The notes under the pieces: generated by a model | What the model was told of the DNA's origin: nothing | The model's input: the letters and a program-made list of their open reading frames with translations, nothing else | The model's database searches: none | Shown here: positions 51,775 through 63,624 of the stretch, in pieces | How positions within the stretch are numbered: position 1 is the stretch's first letter | Layout: every line of letters starts with the position of its first letter | Position numbers and translations under genes: made by a program | Assembly: GCA_905182985.1 (NCBI GenBank) | Contig: CAJJDN010000011.1 | Location: forward strand, 62,001-126,000 | Direction: 5' to 3' | Source of the DNA: Paramecium sonneborni | Taxonomy: Eukaryota; Ciliophora; Oligohymenophorea; Peniculida; Parameciidae | DNA length: 64,000 nucleotides

Positions 51775-53382
51775 ATGATATTAAATGAACTAATAAATAA
51801 AGAATTTTGGTACATCAATAAAAACTGGAGAATCAGACATTAAATTCTAACAATTCAAATCGCTAGTTTAATTTTAGTTTTTGGCTTGTTAACTACAATA
51901 ATAATTGTTGGTTAAATTTTAGTTTAAAGAAACATATAAGAATCTGCAGATTAAATATTTATTAAATAAACAAAATAAGAATTAAATCGTGTATGGATGT
52001 ACAAGAATAACATTCTAGCACTCTTAAATTCTGCTGATCAACATATTTCAATTATCAATAAATTTAATTAATACTTCTAATAAAATTCGTTTACAATAGT
52101 CGATCCTGTGTAATGCTTAAATAAGGAGAATATAAATGATTCATATAGTTATAGTTCATCATACTGTTTTGGTATATTTAATGAAACTTGTACTTAAGAA
52201 GACATTAAAGAGTTAAAATTTGTTTATTAAATAACATCAATTCTTACATAATTTAGAAACTCAATTGATAATACATAAGCTTTATATTTTAGTCACTCAA
52301 ACTACGCATAATTCTATACCATAAATAAAGGATTTTATTTTAAACCTGGATTTAAGCCACATTCGAGACCATGGTATACGTTTCATCGAAATTAAACAAT
52401 CAATAGCAATGACTCCAGATAAATAATTTATGGAAATCCTTACAAAGTTTTTCTAAGTGAAGATGGAATACGTATTGCAATGACTTAGAATTTGTTAAGT
52501 TTGAATGATAAAATAGAAGGAGTTATTGCTAAAGATATTAGTTTTAATTAAACATAGACTTTTAAGTATTAAGATGAATAAACCTCAATTACTATTATTA
52601 ATCTATAAGGATAGGTTATTTATAGTAAACTTTATGATAATCCTAATTAAACCTTATTTTCTTTATAAGAATAAAATTATTCTGGCTTCAATCAAACAGA
52701 CTTTGAATAAATTATAAATTATCATCATAAATTAAATTATTCTAACAGCTGTGTTGATTTCAATTAATATACAGATATACTTTGTAGATATAATTCTAAA
52801 TTAAATGATCAAAGCATCATTCAAACTGCTAAAATAAACAAAACTCCTTATATTCTATTACTTATAAAAAATACTAACTATTTGAAAATGTTATAATATT
52901 TTTAATTGTCTCTTATTAATGATGAGTATAATAATTTAACTTATTACAATCTCATTATTTTTATATGCATAACATTATTAATCATATTTATTGCTTATTT
53001 GATTTCTTTTGTATTATTAAATCAACTAAATGTTCTCATATTATAAACGAAAGCACATATTTTTGAAAAACGTGTTTCTACTTTTAAGAAAGGAGTTTTT
53101 AAAAAAGAATATTATTTTTAATCAACTTAAGTAACAAATTTACTTTCAAGTGTTATTGGATTAATGCATAATAGAAAATTTAATAAAAAAAATGAAGAAT
53201 GTTTGTTAGAGGAAAGAAAAAAGTTTCCAAAAATCATCAAAATGAATTAGATAATAAAAAATTAAATTAAGGATTCAATAGATTAATTACCAAAAACAGT
53301 ATTATTTAATAGGACTAAAATAAATCAATAAGAATTGAATATGCTCATAAGTTATATTAAACATACTGATAATCTTAATTGA
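51775..53382 (+). CDS. dCache-type two-pass membrane sensor (tentative)
   Basis: No introns; 536 codons ending TGA. One membrane helix near the N-terminus (QIASLILVFGLLTTIIIVG), an extracellular domain of about 330 residues, a second helix (NLIIFICITLLIIFIAYLIS) and a short basic cytosolic end. The outer domain has the pattern of a double-Cache ligand-binding domain: LNRVWMYKNNILALLNSAD, then FKPGFKPHSRPWYTFHRNQ (the RPWY feature) and IRIAMTQNLLSLNDKIEGV with IAKDISF. Known: dCache domains bind small molecules in chemoreceptors and in ciliate and bacterial sensors. No kinase or cyclase follows, so the output is unknown; it may be truncated by a TGA or act with a partner. Confidence 0.72.
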
Positions 53383-53892
53383 ATAATTGATTATATATTA
53401 AGTAATATTATTTGAAAATGTCTTATTTCATGTTTTTTGTTTTTGTGAATAAATTATTAAGAGTCTAAATATTTTCTGATGTAATCTGAAATTGTGATAA
53501 TTAAAATCAAATTCAATAAAAACTTTTAGAAATAAAAAAATACCATTATAAAATAAAAGTTAACATTTAAATTAATTTACCAAATATTTATAAATCATAT
53601 TTAAAAAAAGTGGAAGATAAAAAAAAATATTGCTATATAATAAGTTTTATTGAGGTTTGATACAATAATGGTTATCATAAAAAAGACTAAATGAATTAAT
53701 GATGCAAGAATATTTTAAATCTTAATTACATGCATTTTACATAATTATTAATGAAAATTCTCATAAAATTTTATTTTTACTTATTTAAATACTTATAACT
53801 AAAGGTTTTTGATTGAGAGAATAGTTAATTTTTAAACTATTTATACAAAAGCATTACCACAATTGCTTTAATTAATATTAATTCAATATTTG
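53383..53892. other. Intergenic region, possible coding relics
   Basis: No gene can be supported. Frames such as NIYKSYLKKVEDKKKYCYI look slightly protein-like, but TGA codons interrupt all of them. They could be a decayed cytosolic extension of the dCache gene. Confidence 0.35.
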
Positions 53893-55576
53893 ATGCATTA
53901 AAAACTGTGGATTCCTATTCCAAATGATTTTAAACCAAAATAAGATCATCTAATTATCTAAGGGGAATTCACAAAACCTAATGGGAAATCTAGATTACTT
54001 TATGGTTATGATCATTACGTCGTATGCGTTAAGGTAAATCAATTTCGTTAATTAATTAGAAGGATGGGTAGATGAAAAAGTGTATAAAGTTAGAATTCGA
54101 TACTAAATTTGAAATAGTAAGATAAGCAGTTTAGAAAAAAGATGAAGATGACGATTCACTTGGGCCAATAATAGGAATTTAATTTTTAAGAGATATTGCT
54201 GAAATAATGCCTACCTATAAATTAAGTGCTTCAGCAAAATTAATATTAGAATGGAGATAATACTTAAGTCCAAGAATTAATTAATGGCAGTTTCATCATA
54301 TGTTTAGAGTTTATAAAAAAATTGGAAAAGGAAATTTTGCTTCAGTATGAATAGTTATTTTATAAAAGGTCTATATGGCTGAAAGAATAGAAGATGGAGA
54401 AGAATTTGCGATAAAAGCTTTTGCAAAATAGGCTGCATATGCAGAAGAGAATGGGAAAGAAGCCATTTTAAATGAATTGGCAATAATGAGGAAATTACGA
54501 AACAAACATTTAATGAGATTATTTGAAGTTTATGAAACATAGAATTCTTTATATGTAGCTTTAGAATTATTGGAAGGAGGATCCTTATTTGATTTGATCA
54601 AAGATAAAGTTCCTATTAATATAAAATAAATACAATAAATAATGGTGGGAATATTAATTGGTTTGTAGGAAATGCATAAAAAAGAAATAATGCATAGAGA
54701 TTTAAAACTTGAAAATATATTATTTAAAACTCCAAAGTATAAATTAATAAAAATATTTATTAGGAAAATGGAAACAGTAGTAATAGCTGATTTTGGTTTA
54801 GCAACTCATGTTAATGAACCAGTTTATTTATATTGTAGATGTGGAACTCCTGGTTATGTAGCACCTGAAGTTATTAATATAAAGGATATGAAATCTAAAT
54901 ATTCATCAATCTGTGATATTTATAGTTTGGGATTAGTGTTTTATTTATTATTATCTGGTAAACCAGCATTTAATGGAAAAAGTTATGCTACTGTTGTTAA
55001 ATAAAATAGAGAAGCTAATATAGATTTTGAAATCAAACAACTTTAAAATGCACCAGGAGCTGCTATTGATTTATTAAAGTAAATGTTAGAAAAAGAACCA
55101 AAAAAAAGATTAAATGTTGATAAATGTTTACATCACACTTTTTTATCTGAAATGACAAAATAAATGTTCGAATCTGAAAAAGAAGATTCATAAAACATTG
55201 ACGAAGTTGATGAGGGTAATGATGTTCAAAATATGATGAATAAAATTAATGATGAGTAATCCTATTTATTTTATTTAGGTATTCTAAATTTGATGCTTCA
55301 AGGAATATTAATTCTCCTCTTTTATCACCAAAGCAATCTCCAGGTTTAATTATGTAAAAACAAATTTAGCAATAAAAATAAATTGATTCAAATAAAGCAG
55401 TAGGTCATGACTCACCATTGTTGAAAGGAAAAGTTGATTCAGTTGATAGTGCATAATCAATTGGAACTCCTACAAAGAAAAATAATTAATATTAACCATC
55501 ACCATAAATCAAACCTTCAAGATTTGCCAAATAAGCTGAAAATAATCCTTTAATGAAATATGCAAAAAAAGACTGA
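53893..55576 (+). CDS. Ser/Thr protein kinase with PH-like N-terminus
   Basis: N-terminal region MHQKLWIPIPNDFKPKQDH ... YGYDHYVVCVKKDGQ and FHHMFRVYKK resembles a PH-type domain. The kinase has [56 protein letters not shown] and ICDIYSLGLV, all intact. The tail is Ser/Gln-rich with SPLLSPKQSPG. Four introns: 26 nt, 24 nt (ends AAAAG), 27 nt at 54737-54763, and 23 nt; the spliced length is exactly 528 codons. The 27-nt intron lies between the catalytic loop and DFG, is a multiple of three and has no in-frame stop, so it can only be recognised from its GTAT...TTAG ends. Active kinase expected, possibly CAMK-like. Confidence 0.88.
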
Positions 55577-55638
55577 AAATTTATCAAATGTTATTAAAAG
55601 AATTTTTATTTATGTTTCATTCTTATTAATCTGTCTTT

Positions 55639-56441
55639 TCAATATCTTATAAAATAGATTTGTTTTAATCTGATTACTTGCAGAAACTATTATCGAATAC
55701 TTCCCCATAAAAACTATTTGGTTTCCATTTCATAGTTTTTGAATGTTAATGTAATTGACTAATAAATTTATTTTATTTTTATTTACGTTAATGCTAATAT
55801 TTATGATGGATGTTCATCAAATAAATCGAGACTGAATTTATTTGGGATAAAAACCTTTAATTCTTATAATCTTTTTGATTGATTTATTTTTTTTTAAATT
55901 CCTGTCTAAGATTCTATTAAAGCTTTGAATTTAATCTTTGCCTATCTTTCCCCTTCTTTTATCCAAAATTCTCTTAATTTTTTTTCTTTTTCTCCTAATT
56001 TTGATAATGGAACTTCACCAAAACAACTACCATCATAAAACTCTTTTGTCCCAGTTTTAACTAAATTAAACATTGTTATATACTCTCTATTAGACCTTTT
56101 TCTAAATTTCTTTATGGCTCAATAATATGGTATTTCAGATAATCATTTATTAAAGGTTCTTTGCATAAATAAATATCTTTTTCTCTCTCAAATATACCAC
56201 CAAATTATTTACTTTAAGAATTGAATACTAAATTATTTAATTATACACTTCTACCTTTTCTATGAAAGATCTTATATTTATTTTATTCATTAATTTCTTT
56301 CGATCTCTACTTTTTAATTTCTTTATATTCTTTATATCTATCTGCTTTATATTAAATAACAGATTCTTTCAATTAATCTTATAATTCCTTTATATGTTAT
56401 CCTATTGGAGGAAATACTAATTAATTTTAAGTAGATGTCAT
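55639..56441 (-). CDS. Hypothetical protein, charged helical
   Basis: Starts MTSTQNQLVFPPIGQHIKE. Lys/Glu/Arg-rich (YKADRYKEYKEIKKQRSKE; EKEKKLREFWIKEGERQ), with the pieces TGTKEFYDGSCFGEV and FGGIFEREKDIYLC. A 23-nt intron (GTATATAAC...TAG) joins GLIE to IKTGTKEF and gives exactly 260 codons. No family recognised; the residue pattern resembles small axonemal or cytoskeletal proteins, but that is a guess. It converges on the kinase gene with 62 bp between stops. Confidence 0.65.
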
Positions 56442-57485
56442 TTATTTTATATTAAATAAAATCACATATTTTGATTATAAATCAAAAGTAAAAATTACAG
56501 TCATTAATTAGAAATATAATGAAGCTTTAAAAATACTTCTAATTTAACTCTCAAATATTTTTAATCATTTTTTACTTCAAATTAGTGCTTTTCCTATTAT
56601 TTTTGAAGATTAATTTTTACTCATAATAATTAACAAAGCTTCTACTTTTTTTGCATATTTGCTATTATAAATTTTGAATTAGATGTACATTTATTTTGAT
56701 TTTTTTCTAATTTCTAATCTTTTCAAAATTATCCTCTCTCTTTATTAAAGAATTAGATTTAAATAGATACTTCTATTTATGCTTATTTTTAGTTTTTTAT
56801 TTAAAATTTTTTTCTAAATCTTTATTTTCAATGAATTATTATTTAATACCCATTTTTGGGCATCATTTCCATATGCTTAGTTTTGGTTAAATCAAAAACT
56901 AAAAAAATTAAATCAAAAAATTTCTTAAAAAATGTTCAAAATTTTTTCAGAGTCTAATTTCAAAACACATTAAATTTTTATTACTTAAACAATTTATTTG
57001 TTATTTTTTAATTTTCTCACTTCTAATTTTTTTTAGAGTTGCATTTTAACTAATGCTTCAACTATCGGAAATTATAAATAATGGCTTTGGATATTGGAAT
57101 AATTTTTATTTGATGTATTAATTTCTCCAATCTCAGTAAAAGAATTTTATGTCTTTTTGATTAAATATCATTTAATTTTTTCAGTAATCAAATGAAGTCA
57201 ATACTTTAATGATATTTGAGTAAACAAATAATATGATTCATCAAGTTTTAGATACATATTACATAAAATTTAACTTGTTAAATATTTATTTTATTTATAT
57301 AATTTGAATCTACAATGAAATTCAATAATAGTAGTAATTAAATATATAGTGTAATTTTAATTTTGAATTAAAATGATATTAATTTTATTGAATGGTTTAA
57401 TATGTGAGATATTTTCCATAAAATAATGTGAATTGATATTCATATTTATTTTGATGTCGAATTTTTGATTTGATAATATTTTTCT
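56442..57485. other. Gene-free AT-rich stretch
   Basis: About 1 kb without a supported gene. A minus-strand stretch near 56,690-56,900 reads partly protein-like (YGNDAQKWVLNNNSL), but stops and lack of a start argue against a gene. It contains the carbonic anhydrase promoter. Confidence 0.4.
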
Positions 57486-58406
57486 ATGAATTAACAAATT
57501 GTAAGTAATACAATCTAAGAGATTAATCACTATAACAGAGTTTTAGAGGGAAATAAGAGATATGTGTAAAAAAAACTATCAATTGATGATTAATACTTTA
57601 AAAAGTTATCATAAGGCTAGAGTCCAAAGTATTTACTAATAGGATGTTCTGATTCAAGAGCTCCTCCGAATGAATTAACAGAGACAGATCCGGGAGAAAT
57701 CTTCATCCATAGAAATATAGCTAATTTAGTAATACCAACAGACTTAAATGTAATTACATATATTATCTTAAAAAGTTGAATTGTGTAATTTAATATGCTG
57801 TTGAACATCTTAATATTCATAGTATAATTGTAATGGGTCACACTTGTTGTGGTGGAATTAAGGCTGCAATGAAATAAGACTCTGTGGGAGGGTTGCTGGA
57901 TTTATGGTTGAATCAAATTAAAATAGTTTATGAAAAGCACTAGGATCTTATTGAATCATTAGATAATGAAGATGAGAAAGTGAATTGTTTAAGTTCATTG
58001 AATATTAGAGCTCAAGTAATGAATATATGGAAAAATCCAATCATATAAAAATCTTGGCAAAAAGGAAATCGTACTATTATTCATTTATATTTTAGCTGTT
58101 ATGGTTCATGGTTGGTTATTTAGAGTTGAAACAGGATATATTGAAGAACTTTTGATAGATTCTTAAACACCAGAAGAGATGAGCAAAGTTTTTGCTTTAA
58201 AATTTAAATTGGATTCTGAAAAAATTCTGTAATAGTAAACAACTTCATAAGAGTCACCAAAAAATAATGCAAGAAAAAGATTTTAATTAATGTAAAAGAA
58301 AATAACTTAACATCTCAAATAATTAAAAGAAAATAATCTAGGAAATGAGTAAATTGTCGAACTTGAACAATTAAGGGAATAAGTTGACAATTAATAAAAA
58401 ATATGA
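57486..58406 (+). CDS. Beta-type carbonic anhydrase
   Basis: Zinc enzyme converting CO2 to bicarbonate. The beta-class signatures are present: [15 protein letters not shown] (zinc Cys and the Asp-Arg pair), [23 protein letters not shown] and [15 protein letters not shown] (zinc His and Cys). [16 protein letters not shown] is the usual C-terminal strand. After it comes an extra charged, probably coiled C-terminal tail of about 80 residues ([15 protein letters not shown]) not needed for the fold. Introns of 26 nt (ends AAAAAG) and 25 nt give exactly 290 codons. No signal peptide, so likely cytosolic. All zinc ligands are present, so an active enzyme is expected. Confidence 0.93.
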
Positions 58407-58812
58407 ATTTTAATTTCATATTTATAATAAGTCATTATAGATTTCATAAATATATATTAAACTGCCATATCAAACTAAATATCTGAAATATATGATAGAG
58501 AACATTTAAATATAGTAATTAATCTGTTGTCAATCTCAATATTATAAATTTTTATCACATAATTTGATTTTAATATTTTCATAACTTGTTTTCATAAAAT
58601 GATATATATACTAGATAACTATATTTATCGTAAACTCATAATATCATAAAAGCTTTTTAAATTTTAGTTTGTGTTTCCAAAAATATTTTATTAGTTTTAG
58701 GTAAATCAAGTAATTAATTATTATAATGTGGAACTTAATTCATTCAAATCCTATATGTTTTAAGAAAAAAATTGCTTAGGTATTGTTCTTAATTTGATAA
58801 TAGGAATAATTA
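58407..58812. other. Intergenic spacer
   Basis: About 400 bp AT-rich; no gene seen. Promoter of the CFAP97-domain gene is expected here. Confidence 0.45.
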
Positions 58813-59384
58813 ATGCATTTAAACAACCTCTAAAACTCTAAGCCTTTAATTAATAATTCATAGCCATGGAAACCAGGACATTCAATATCTAGGTTGGTTA
58901 ATAAATATACAAACAGTAAGATTTTTAAATTATATATGAGCTCATGAAAAAGAAATATCAGAAACTAATAGTAAGTTACTAAGAAAGATGATGGAAATTC
59001 AAGAAAGAAATTCAACAATTAAGTAACTACCAACACATGGTTCTTTAGAAAATCTAAGAAAAAGAGAGTAAAATAAAATATGTTCAGAGAATTAAACAAT
59101 TTTAAAACGATTATAGTCTGCAAGTTCAGCTTATTCTAGAAAAAATTGGGTTAGTGATATAGAAAAAGTTAAAAAATATCGAGAAAATTTATAAAGAAGA
59201 ACAAGTTAAATATTTAAAATATAGTAGGAACAAATGATGATTTGAATTTATTAGCTGCTTAAGAATAAGTTAAAAGAACTCTTAATAGTCAATCTTCATC
59301 AAGAAGTATATATAAATGTACAAATAATTAGAATTAAAAACAAGTTAAGGTCCTAGAACTACAACTTATGAATCATTGTATTGA
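58813..59384 (+). CDS. CFAP97-domain (Hemingway-type) ciliary protein
   Basis: Starts MHLNNLQNSKPLINNSQPW. It contains the KIAA1430/CFAP97 domain: TNSKLLRKMMEIQERNSTIK, then SLENLRKREQNKICSENQTI and LKRLQSASSAYSRKNWVSD, the ordered pattern of that family (helix, Arg-Lys-Glu, Asn-Gln, Leu-Gln-Ser). Introns: 25 nt (its 3' end reads GAG), 20 nt (GTTAAAT...TAG) and 26 nt (GTATATAT...TAG), giving exactly 167 codons ending GPRTTTYESLY. Known: proteins with this domain are linked to axoneme and sperm-tail assembly. Short compared with animal CFAP97, and similar to its small paralogs. Confidence 0.78.
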
Positions 59385-59580
59385 TAGCTTTAGATATTTA
59401 ATTTATATCAATCTTTATTAAGAAATTCTAACTATTCATTCCTAAATTTAAAATTATAATTTAATATATATATATATTAAGATTAATATTCTTTTGTATA
59501 TATTAAAATATTTGGGGTTTATTAAGATTGATAATAAATTTTTGTATTACAAAAATAAAAATATATGAATAAATAAAATA

Positions 59581-61235
59581 TCATATATTTTATTATAATT
59601 ATTCTTCTTGTTCTTCATCTATTTACCCCATTTAGTTAATTTAATGTTCATTTTTTGTATGAATTTCATTAATTATTTCTTAAGTTTAAGCATTAATAAT
59701 TAAAGATGGTTTATGTTCAATTATTAGTGGATTAGGAGAGTTTGGTGATAATGCAGAATTAAAATCTGATGTTTAAAATTTTTTAAAGTTTCTTCTTGCT
59801 AAAGTAGGTGTTACTTATTGTTTAATTTTACAAACAAATTAACCGAATGTTTTCATATTTTACATAACAGGTACTTTAAGAGAATGAGCATTTTCATCTT
59901 CAACTATGTCATCTTCAATATGATAATTTTATTTTTCATGATTGTCCTTTGGATTAAAGTTTTATGTTTAAAAGATTGGTGTGTATTTATTATTATTTTA
60001 TTGAAATTTAGCTCTTTTTGTTTAAAATTTTAATAAAAAATAATTATGTTCTAAAGCAGCTTAAGCAGATATTCTTTCTTTAGGATTAATCTTTAATAAT
60101 AATGCTATTAATTCTATGGCTTCTTTTGGTGCTCTATATAAAGTAAGTAGTTCATAATTTATTTAACATTTTTTATTTAATTTTAAAATTTCTTAGTAAT
60201 CTGTTCCTGGAAATAATTCTTTGCCTGTCAATCTAAAAAATTAAACTGTATTTACAATTTATAAAAGATACAACCAACACTAAATAGATCACATATTAAA
60301 TCGTATTTTTAATTTAAATCTTTTAGATTAGCAATTTCAGGAGCAACATAACCTGGAGTTCCACATTTAGGATATGGATAAGTTTCAGCCTAAACTGATG
60401 TTGCTAATCCAAAATCAACTATTTTTAATTCATCATAAGCATTTTGATGTTTAAACATAATATTTTCAGGTTTTAAATCTCTATGCATAATTCCTAAAGA
60501 ATGCATATATTAAACAGCTGTCAAAAGTTGCTAAAATTATTAATATAATTTTACAAACATAATAATTTATATTTATTCTTATTCAAATAATACTTGTCTC
60601 TTATTAAATGATTCATGTAAACTCTAACCTTATAAATACTCTAAAATTAAATAAAATGTATTTTCCCCTTCATAAAGTTCTTCTAAATGAATTATTTTTG
60701 GATGATTCATCTTTTACATAAGTTAAATTTCATTAAATAATCCGTTCTATATTTAAAATAAAATGATTACAAATCCACCATCTTCTATTAAATATTTTTT
60801 ATCGACACATTTAGAAGCAAACTGATCTTTAGAGTTTTTTTTCATCACTAAATAAACCTAAACGGTAAATCAAAGATGTACTTTTGAAGAACCTCCTCTA
60901 CCCAACATACTTATTGGTTAATAAAAATCACTTATTTCTTTAAACATTGTTTTACAAGCCATAAGTTCTTTAAGTTACAATATAATATTTGGGTTTGCAT
61001 AAAAATATTTGAATTACTCTTTGTATAAAAAACCAAACTATTCAACTTCATATGTAGGCTATTTAGTAATGAAATGTATTTAAGTAGTTAATAATAATGG
61101 CACCTGATATTTTGGTGTCTATGCCTTTTTTATCTATTATTTATAAGTAATCTCTTTACTGTTGATAAAATTAGATAGTTTTAGAATAGGTATCCATAAT
61201 ACAGAACATCTTTTAGAAGATGTTTTCTAAAACAT
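59581..61235 (-). CDS. Ser/Thr protein kinase with PH-like N-terminus
   Basis: Starts [19 protein letters not shown] and has a ~120-residue PH-like region (YEVEQFGFLYKEQFKYFYA; ANPNIILQLKEL). Kinase motifs: [60 protein letters not shown] and [10 protein letters not shown]. The tail is Thr/Pro-rich, ending in an acidic EEQEEQ stretch. Four introns of 23-24 nt, all starting GTA and ending TAG, give exactly 520 codons. Catalytic residues are intact, so an active enzyme is expected; the unusual SK in the lysine strand (FASKCV) keeps the lysine. CAMK-like by activation segment. Confidence 0.88.
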
Positions 61236-61749
61236 TCAAACTAAAATTTGCTCTCTTGATAATTAATGTTTTGCATATTATTTATAGAAATTAAGTCAAG
61301 AATTATATACTATTCTTTAGCTTATTTTATAATTATGATATTAAGTAAAATTTGAGTTCATACATACCATTTAAATTGTATAAATAAATCAAACTAAATA
61401 GAAAAATATTCATAAAAAAAGAAATGCTAAATTAATTAAAATATGTTAAAATTTGATCAAACCTAATATAATATAACATTTGATTTCTTCATTTTCATAA
61501 ATAGAAATATTGATAAAAAGAATTCAATTTAATTAAAAAGAAAGAAGTAATAAATTTTAAACTACTTCTGAAATAACTATAAATAAATGAATTAAAATAA
61601 TAATATTTTCATCTGACAATCAAATATCCATCAATTATTTCAAATTTGAAATTCTTTATGGAATCTTATGGAATCTGAGTAGATGTGCAATAATAATATA
61701 TATGATATTTATGATAAATTTATATACATAATCAATTAAAATTATATTT
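61236..61749. other. Divergent intergenic region
   Basis: About 510 bp between two genes pointing away from each other; AT-rich, no gene seen. Confidence 0.5.
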
Positions 61750-62845
61750 ATGCAAAGCAAATTATTATACTATATAGTTCCAATCTTATAGATAATTACA
61801 ATCACATTTATTGATAATCCTTGGATAATATTATGGTCAATATATGTAATAATCCCTTTGCTGGATGAGATACTTGCTTATGACTTTTATAATCCAAAAT
61901 AAACTAAAGAATTAGAAGATGATATGTTCTATAAAATTCCATTATACTTAGTAATTGTATTGGATTGGTGTTTAATGTTTACTGTTTTGAATCACCTGAC
62001 TTAAAATGATGTTTCGTTATTTGATGTAATATTTATACATTTAAATTTAGACAATAGGATTAATATCTATATGGGGAGGACTTTCATCAAATAATTTTAC
62101 AGTTGGACATGAATTATTGCATAAAGACACATTATTAGATAAGTTCTTAGGAACTTATACTTTGGTGAAAAGTTTATACTGTCATTATAATATTGAACAT
62201 GTGTTCACTCATCATAGATATGTTGGTACTCCATTAGATGCAGTATCAGCTGAAAAAGGTTAATCTTTACATTCATTTATTCCAAAAGCAATAGTTGTAT
62301 AATGGAAGGAAGCTTGGAAATAAAAAGATAAAATGTAAAGATATACAATCTTAAATATCTTAATGTGTTTATTTATCTATAAAATATACTCAATCAAAGG
62401 ATTTATATTATTTTTAATATAAGTTTATTAAAGCATAGCTTATTTAGAAGCCTCAAATTATATAGAACATTATGGTTTAAGAAGAAAATTATTAGAAAAT
62501 AATTAATATGAATAAATAAGTGATCATCATTCATGGAATGCCCCTCATAGAATTACTAATCATTTGTTATTTAAATTATAAAGACATAGTGATCATCATA
62601 AATATCCATCAAAACCATATCAAATATTAGAAATAGATCCAAATAGTCCTATTTTACCATGTGGATATTTAGTTAGTATAATGATTGCTCAATTTCCAAT
62701 TGTTTGGATGAACTTAATGGATCCTTTAATTACTGGATATAAATCTAAATAATTATATGAAGAAAGTAGAAAAAAAGTTAGAAAATTTTTAGTGTAATTT
62801 GCAATATTTGCAAGTTGTTTAATGATTTATTCTTTATATGATTGA
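61750..62845 (+). CDS. AlkB-type membrane hydroxylase (alkane monooxygenase-like)
   Basis: Integral membrane di-iron oxygenase of the alkane 1-monooxygenase type. It carries three histidine motifs in the family's order: GHELLHKD, then EHVFTHHRYVGTPLDA, then LQRHSDHHKYPSKPYQ, with NYIEHYGL between the second and third. LPCGYLVSI matches the conserved segment after the last box. Several hydrophobic helices surround them, e.g. IPLYLVIVLDWCLMFTVL. One 25-nt intron (GTAATATT...TAG) gives exactly 357 codons. Known: the family hydroxylates alkanes or related lipids using rubredoxin-type donors in bacteria; eukaryotic members are less studied. Substrate here is unknown. It converges on an EF-hand gene with 7 bp between stops. 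Confidence 0.85.
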
Positions 62846-62852
62846 AAATAAC

Positions 62853-63565
62853 TCAAATTAGTACTTTAATTTTTGGAATATCTAAAATTTAACTTATCAA
62901 TTTTAAAGTAATAAAGTATTCTTCTTTTGAATCGCTTTTTAATTTTTCATATAACTCTTCAAATTCATAAGGAATTAAAGATTATTCCAAATAAATAGTA
63001 ATCTATATTATATTGATAATGTACTCTATTTTTTAACTAGATTGGTAATTTATTATAATTAACTTTATTGGCAGATATTAATCCATCTTAATCAGAATCT
63101 AAAATTTAGAATAGTTTCTTCACAACAACTTTATCAGTAGGTAATTCATCATGTAAAGATATATTTGATGGACTTTTAGATAGATTTTGTTGATGGATTT
63201 ATTTAGGACTAGGATGAAATCTTTTAGGACTTTGAGTTCTTTAATTAGGTTATAATTCATTATGATATTATTTTAAATTATGCAAATAATCTGTTTCTGT
63301 TTATGTGTCCTTAAATTATTGATTAAATTACATACGTTATCATCATAATTTCATCATAAGCTTTCATTTGTTTTATAATACTATTAGATATCACTTAAAC
63401 CATTTATTATGAAAGATGATTTCTTGAAACAAATTGTTTGGCTTCTAAAAAGGGATCTGTATCTCTATAGAGAGTGATCCTATCACATTTATGATTTCCT
63501 AAATCAATAGTTAATTATATTAAAGGTTATGATTATCCTTTGCTTGTTTTATTTCTGTTATGCAT
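62853..63565 (-). CDS. EF-hand protein with N-terminal globular module
   Basis: Starts MHNRNKTSKGQSQPLI. The first 75 residues form a compact module (LTIDLGNHKCDRITLYRDTD, then AKQFVSRNHLSQQMVQVIS) that I have not assigned to a named family. A Ser/Pro/Gln-rich linker (RTQSPKRFHPSPKQI) follows, then one EF-hand (DSDQDGLISANKV) and a C-terminal helical half (LIPYEFEELYEKLKSDSK). Two introns of 22 nt, one ending AAG and one TAG, make exactly 223 codons. Calcium binding is inferred from the loop: Asp, Asp, Asp and Ser-Ala positions fit. Confidence 0.72.
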
Positions 63566-63624
63566 TTAATATTTAGTTTTTATGTAATAATAATAAAAGA
63601 CAATTAAATAATATTTAATAACTC

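Larger units (their letters stand above)
50775..51912. repeat. 1138-bp direct repeat, copy 2
   Basis: Matches 49636-50773. It contains a truncated 5' portion of the membrane-protein gene (minus strand, start at 51213) and the intact start of the dCache gene, continuing into unique sequence after 51912. Confidence 0.92.

Noticed and set aside
55639..56441. A frameshift in the hypothetical gene
   Set aside because: A consensus 23-nt intron restores the frame exactly, so no frameshift is needed. The same reasoning removed apparent frameshifts in the kelch and CFAP97-domain genes.
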